Source: Melioribacteraceae bacterium
GTDB taxonomy: Bacteria; Bacteroidota; Ignavibacteria; Ignavibacteriales; Melioribacteraceae
Assembly (NCBI GenBank): GCA_027013735.1
Contig: JALWGH010000117.1
Span: 1 to 43,292 of the forward strand
Direction of reading: 5' to 3'
DNA length: 43,292 bases
Below the pieces are notes generated by a model, which searched no databases, was not told where the DNA came from, and was given only the letters and a program-made list of their open reading frames with translations. This document shows, piece by piece, positions 40,498-43,292 of this stretch (positions are counted from its first letter, which is position 1; every line of letters begins with the position of its first letter). Both the position numbers and the translations under genes were made by a program.

Positions 40498-43063
40498 CGT
40501 TTAACGGCTTGTGTAAATAGGAATCGTAGAGAGAATAAATTTTAATGTCGCGTTTGGGAAAGAAATTTTTGTTTTTGATTTTGTAATTCAGTTTTACAGG
40601 AATGCCTGGAATTAAGTCAAAGAAATTCTTTGTGAAAAAACCTTTGCCGTCTTCCGTCGAGAGGAAAACGCTTTTGGCTAATTTGTTGCTTGTAAAAGTT
40701 AATTGAAAACCGTTGGGAATTTTAACTGCGGAAGATTCAATTGCAGGATTTTGAAGGTTTAAGTGTTTAGGCTTTACAAAGAAGAAATTTTTTTTTGCAA
40801 TTTCCAAATTGTTGTTGAATAAAGAAATTCTTAAAACAATATTTGAAAAATCTGCCCCTCTTAGAAAGTCCTTTGTTTTAAGGGTTAAATAAACCTTGCT
40901 GGTGTTTGGCTCAATAATAACGGGCTTTTTCATTTCTCCTAACAACTTGCCGTTAAAATCAAACAGTTTTAACGAAAGAGTTGAGGGCAGGCTTTTTAAT
41001 TTGTCTGACACAATGAATAATTTCAGATTATCATCCTTCATAACAGGTGAAATTAAAACCGGCTTGTAAAGCTGTTGTGCTTTGTAATGCAAAGCTTTCC
41101 ATTTACCGTAGTAATCAATGCTCGACCACGAAGTTACGGGGTAGCAATCGTTTAACTGCCAATAGAGAGTTCCCATACAAAAAGGCATTGCACGACGGTG
41201 TGCTTCAATTGCGGTTCCTATTCCGTAAGCTTGCAACACTTGGCTAACGTACAAATACGCTTCAAAATCTTTCGGCCAATTGAAATACCATTTAATGTAT
41301 TTGTCAATTACGGGATAACCAATCCTGTGCTTTTGGTGCAGCAACATTACTTCCGAATGGATGTCCCAATCGGAAGGTTTCGTAAATTTTTTAATCGAAC
41401 TCATCTCGGGGCAACTTTGAAAACCGTACTCGCTCATAAATCTGCCGATGTACCTTGACTTGTTAAAGTTTTCGAACGGTTGCTGACCGTGCCAAACACC
41501 CCAATAATGCACGTCCCCGCCGGACTTAAGCGGGTAGCCCCAACCGAACAATGGCGACGAGGGCCAATATGCTCGTCCCGAGTCGTATTGCTCGACAACG
41601 GAGGGCAGCAATTCTTCAAAGAGTTTAACGTAATCGCCGTAAAGCTTTTTTCTTTCTCCCTTTGAATATTGTTTTTGCCAGCCCCAGTCACGCCAACCTT
41701 GACTGACTTCATTATTCCCGCACCAAAGCGCAATACAGGGATGATTCCTCAAACGGACTACATTGTCAATTGCTTCCTGCTTTACGTTGTCTAGGAATTC
41801 TTTGTCCCCCGGATACATTGAGCAGGCAAACATAAAATCCTGCCACACAAGAATTCCGTTTTCGTCACAAAGGTCGTAGAACAAATCCTTTTCGTAAATG
41901 CCACCGCCCCAAACTCTTAGCATATTCATGTTGGCGGCTTTTGCCTGCTTAACAATGTACTCGTAATTCTTTTTGGTGGGACGGTTCAGGAACATGTCTT
42001 GCGGAATGTAGTTTGCCCCTTTGGCAAAAACGGGTACGCCGTTTATTTCGAAGTAAAACGACTTGCCGAGAGAATCAGGCTTTTGTACGAGCTTTAAAGT
42101 GCGTAAGCCTGTCTGGCTTTTGACTTCGTCAATCTTATTTCCTGCGTAAATTAAAGTTGAGACAAATTTGTAAAGAAAGGCTTCGCCCAAGCCGTTTGTC
42201 CACCAAAGTTTGGGTTTGTTAATTTCAAAAGGAAAGCGAATTTCATTATTCCCTTGTTTGAGAATTACTATTTTGTTTTTCCCAGCGTTGTTTGTCAGGC
42301 ATTTTAAATTCAGCTTTGCGGTTATTTCAGCGTCCGCTTCAATTTGGTAAACAAAATCAAGAACAGCCTTCTCCCTTGAAATTTCTTTTTGTACAATCCA
42401 AACGTTTTTGATTCTCGCAACCTGCCAAGCTGTTAATTCGACTGGTCTCCAAACACCTTCGGTTACAAAGACGGGTCCCCAATCCCAGCCGAAATGGTAA
42501 GCCGGCTTACGCACGTAAGCGTAATCTGTCATTAAAGGAATCTTAACTTCCTTTTTGATTTTTTCTATTACTTTAAGCGGCGAGCGAAAAACAATTTTTA
42601 ATTTATTGTTTCTTGACCTCAATAATTTCTTTACAGGAAGTTTCCACTCCCTGAAAAAATTATTTGCTGTTAAAACGAGAGAATCGTTTAGAAATATTTT
42701 TGCAAAAGTGTCCAGTCCTTTAAAATTCAATTCGAGATTTTTCAGCTTGTAAATATTTCTGGGAACATCAAACGTTGTTTGGTAAATCCAGTCTCTCTTT
42801 CCAATCCATTGGAGTTTTGTTTCGTTAAGTCTGTAATAGGGCGGAGGAATCATTTTATTTTTTAACAAATCCATTTGAATGGAGCCTGGGAAGTAAGCCT
42901 TACCTTTGAGTGAATCGTCTGTTGAACTAAAGTGCCATTGGTCTTTTGTTAAGTCAATAGTTCTCTTCGGACTGTAAAAATCACAAGAATGGTAAAGCAA
43001 AATAAATGTAAGTAAAAGGAAGAAAGAAAATAATTTAAACAAATATTGTTTTTGAAATATCAT
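40472..43063 (-). CDS. Lipoprotein GH2 beta-mannosidase
   Basis: The 863-residue protein has a lipoprotein-type signal (hydrophobic segment ending LLYHSC, Cys27). It then has the GH2 beta-mannosidase layout: a sugar-binding domain ('WIYQTTFDV', 'AYHFGWDWGPVFV'), a beta-sandwich, and a TIM barrel ('GVPVFAKGANYIPQDMFLNR', 'MLRVWGGGIYE'). The acid/base is Glu452 in 'WCGNNEVSQGW' and the nucleophile Glu545 in 'FMSEYGFQS'. 'FCMGTLYWQLNDCYPVTSWSSIDYYGKWKALHY' is characteristic of the family. It releases terminal beta-mannose from oligosaccharides, probably at the periplasmic face. It stands apart from the sulfatase cluster and may belong with the genes beyond the right edge. Confidence 0.93.
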   Translation of the reverse strand: MIFQKQYLFKLFSFFLLLTFILLYHSCDFYSPKRTIDLTKDQWHFSSTDDSLKGKAYFPGSIQMDLLKNKMIPPPYYRLNETKLQWIGKRDWIYQTTFDVPRNIYKLKNLELNFKGLDTFAKIFLNDSLVLTANNFFREWKLPVKKLLRSRNNKLKIVFRSPLKVIEKIKKEVKIPLMTDYAYVRKPAYHFGWDWGPVFVTEGVWRPVELTAWQVARIKNVWIVQKEISREKAVLDFVYQIEADAEITAKLNLKCLTNNAGKNKIVILKQGNNEIRFPFEINKPKLWWTNGLGEAFLYKFVSTLIYAGNKIDEVKSQTGLRTLKLVQKPDSLGKSFYFEINGVPVFAKGANYIPQDMFLNRPTKKNYEYIVKQAKAANMNMLRVWGGGIYEKDLFYDLCDENGILVWQDFMFACSMYPGDKEFLDNVKQEAIDNVVRLRNHPCIALWCGNNEVSQGWRDWGWQKQYSKGERKKLYGDYVKLFEELLPSVVEQYDSGRAYWPSSPLFGWGYPLKSGGDVHYWGVWHGQQPFENFNKSRYIGRFMSEYGFQSCPEMSSIKKFTKPSDWDIHSEVMLLHQKHRIGYPVIDKYIKWYFNWPKDFEAYLYVSQVLQAYGIGTAIEAHRRAMPFCMGTLYWQLNDCYPVTSWSSIDYYGKWKALHYKAQQLYKPVLISPVMKDDNLKLFIVSDKLKSLPSTLSLKLFDFNGKLLGEMKKPVIIEPNTSKVYLTLKTKDFLRGADFSNIVLRISLFNNNLEIAKKNFFFVKPKHLNLQNPAIESSAVKIPNGFQLTFTSNKLAKSVFLSTEDGKGFFTKNFFDLIPGIPVKLNYKIKNKNFFPKRDIKIYSLYDSYLHKPLNVTSVKPSF

Positions 43064-43109
43064 CTTTTGTTTACGTTAGTTAACAAACACTAACATTAGA
43101 TCAGGAAAT

Positions 43110-43137
43110 GGAGCCGGGACTTAATTTACCCGGCTCC
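43110..43137 (-). terminator. Hairpin after the last T9SS gene
   Basis: GGAGCCGGG (43,110-43,118) and CCCGGCTCC (43,129-43,137) form a perfect 9-bp stem with a 10-base loop, 13 bases after the stop codon of the - strand gene. The tail on that strand (ATTTCCTGAT) is poor in T, so termination may be inefficient or Rho-assisted. Confidence 0.55.
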
Positions 43138-43150
43138 CGAATCTCTAAAG

Positions 43151-43292
43151 TTACTTCAGCAATACCATTTTCCTGACAAGTACATTTGTACCTGCTTTGA
43201 GTTTGTAAAAATAAACACCGGACGGCAAATTGCCGGCATTGAATTTTACAGAGTAATTTCCGGGACTTTGTCTCTCGTTTACTAATGATGTG
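43151..43292 (-). CDS. T9SS cargo protein, C-terminal end only (5' partial)
   Basis: The last 46 codons of a - strand gene run off the right edge. They encode the end of a T9SS sorting domain: 'TSLVNERQSPGNYSVKFNAG', then 'NLPSGVYFYKLKAG' and 'VRKMVLLK' before the TAA. The same pattern ends the GH5-like, GH10, sulfatase-CBM and EEP-family proteins. The catalytic part is outside the window. The gene lies 87 bases upstream of the GH2 start on the same strand, so they may be co-transcribed, though a hairpin separates them. Confidence 0.85.
   Translation of the reverse strand, partial: TSLVNERQSPGNYSVKFNAGNLPSGVYFYKLKAGTNVLVRKMVLLK

Noticed and set aside
1-43292. CRISPR arrays, rRNA genes, insertion-sequence transposases and prophage modules
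   Set aside because: None was found: no regularly spaced direct repeats, no rRNA-like blocks and no transposase or structural phage genes.

Overview
The window looks like part of a chromosome from the Ignavibacteria / Chlorobi-Bacteroidetes group. Several large secreted enzymes end in a type IX secretion (T9SS) sorting domain with the pattern 'NYPNPF ... YDxLGRxVATLVNE ... GxYxxxFNAxxLPSGxYxYRL ... KMxLLK'. Base composition is moderately AT-rich, and a few candidate promoters resemble the Bacteroidetes -7 element TAnnTTTG. No SusC/SusD pair, phage module, CRISPR array or rRNA is visible.

Left third (1-17,200, all + strand): a tightly packed polysaccharide-degradation cluster. It holds six S1-type (formylglycine-dependent) sulfatases, a GH5-like protein with a beta/gamma-crystallin domain, a GH10 enzyme, a GH3 beta-glycosidase and a DUF4380-like (mutarotase-fold) protein. 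Most are exported, and three carry T9SS tails. Together they suggest stepwise desulfation and hydrolysis of a sulfated glycan, perhaps xylan- or glucan-like. A strong terminator closes the unit. Next to it, on the - strand, is a predicted membrane-anchored winged-helix regulator.

Middle (18,780-24,000, - strand): a cytochrome b / Rieske / octaheme cytochrome c-TPR operon, apparently an unorthodox bc-type respiratory complex. It is bracketed by an inverted pair of a modular intergenic repeat. Beyond it lie a GIY-YIG gene, a degenerate tRNA and an intact tRNA-Lys.

Right half (24,100-43,292): a multi-PAS histidine kinase, an M24 peptidase, a TlpA-like thioredoxin lipoprotein, a KilA-N protein with a possible 55-residue upstream gene, a PAP2 phosphatase overlapping AMP nucleosidase, a small secreted protein, truA, a YgfK-like flavo-iron-sulfur protein with an XdhC protein, a T9SS-secreted endonuclease/exonuclease/phosphatase-family protein, a lipoprotein GH2 beta-mannosidase, and the 3' end of another T9SS cargo gene.

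The most unusual signals are repeats. A 28-bp near-perfect palindrome sits in the same reading frame inside the sorting-domain coding region of three unrelated secreted proteins. A GGAT-rich MITE-like element with terminal inverted repeats occurs twice. A modular repeat with a perfect 32-bp core flanks the respiratory operon in inverted orientation.
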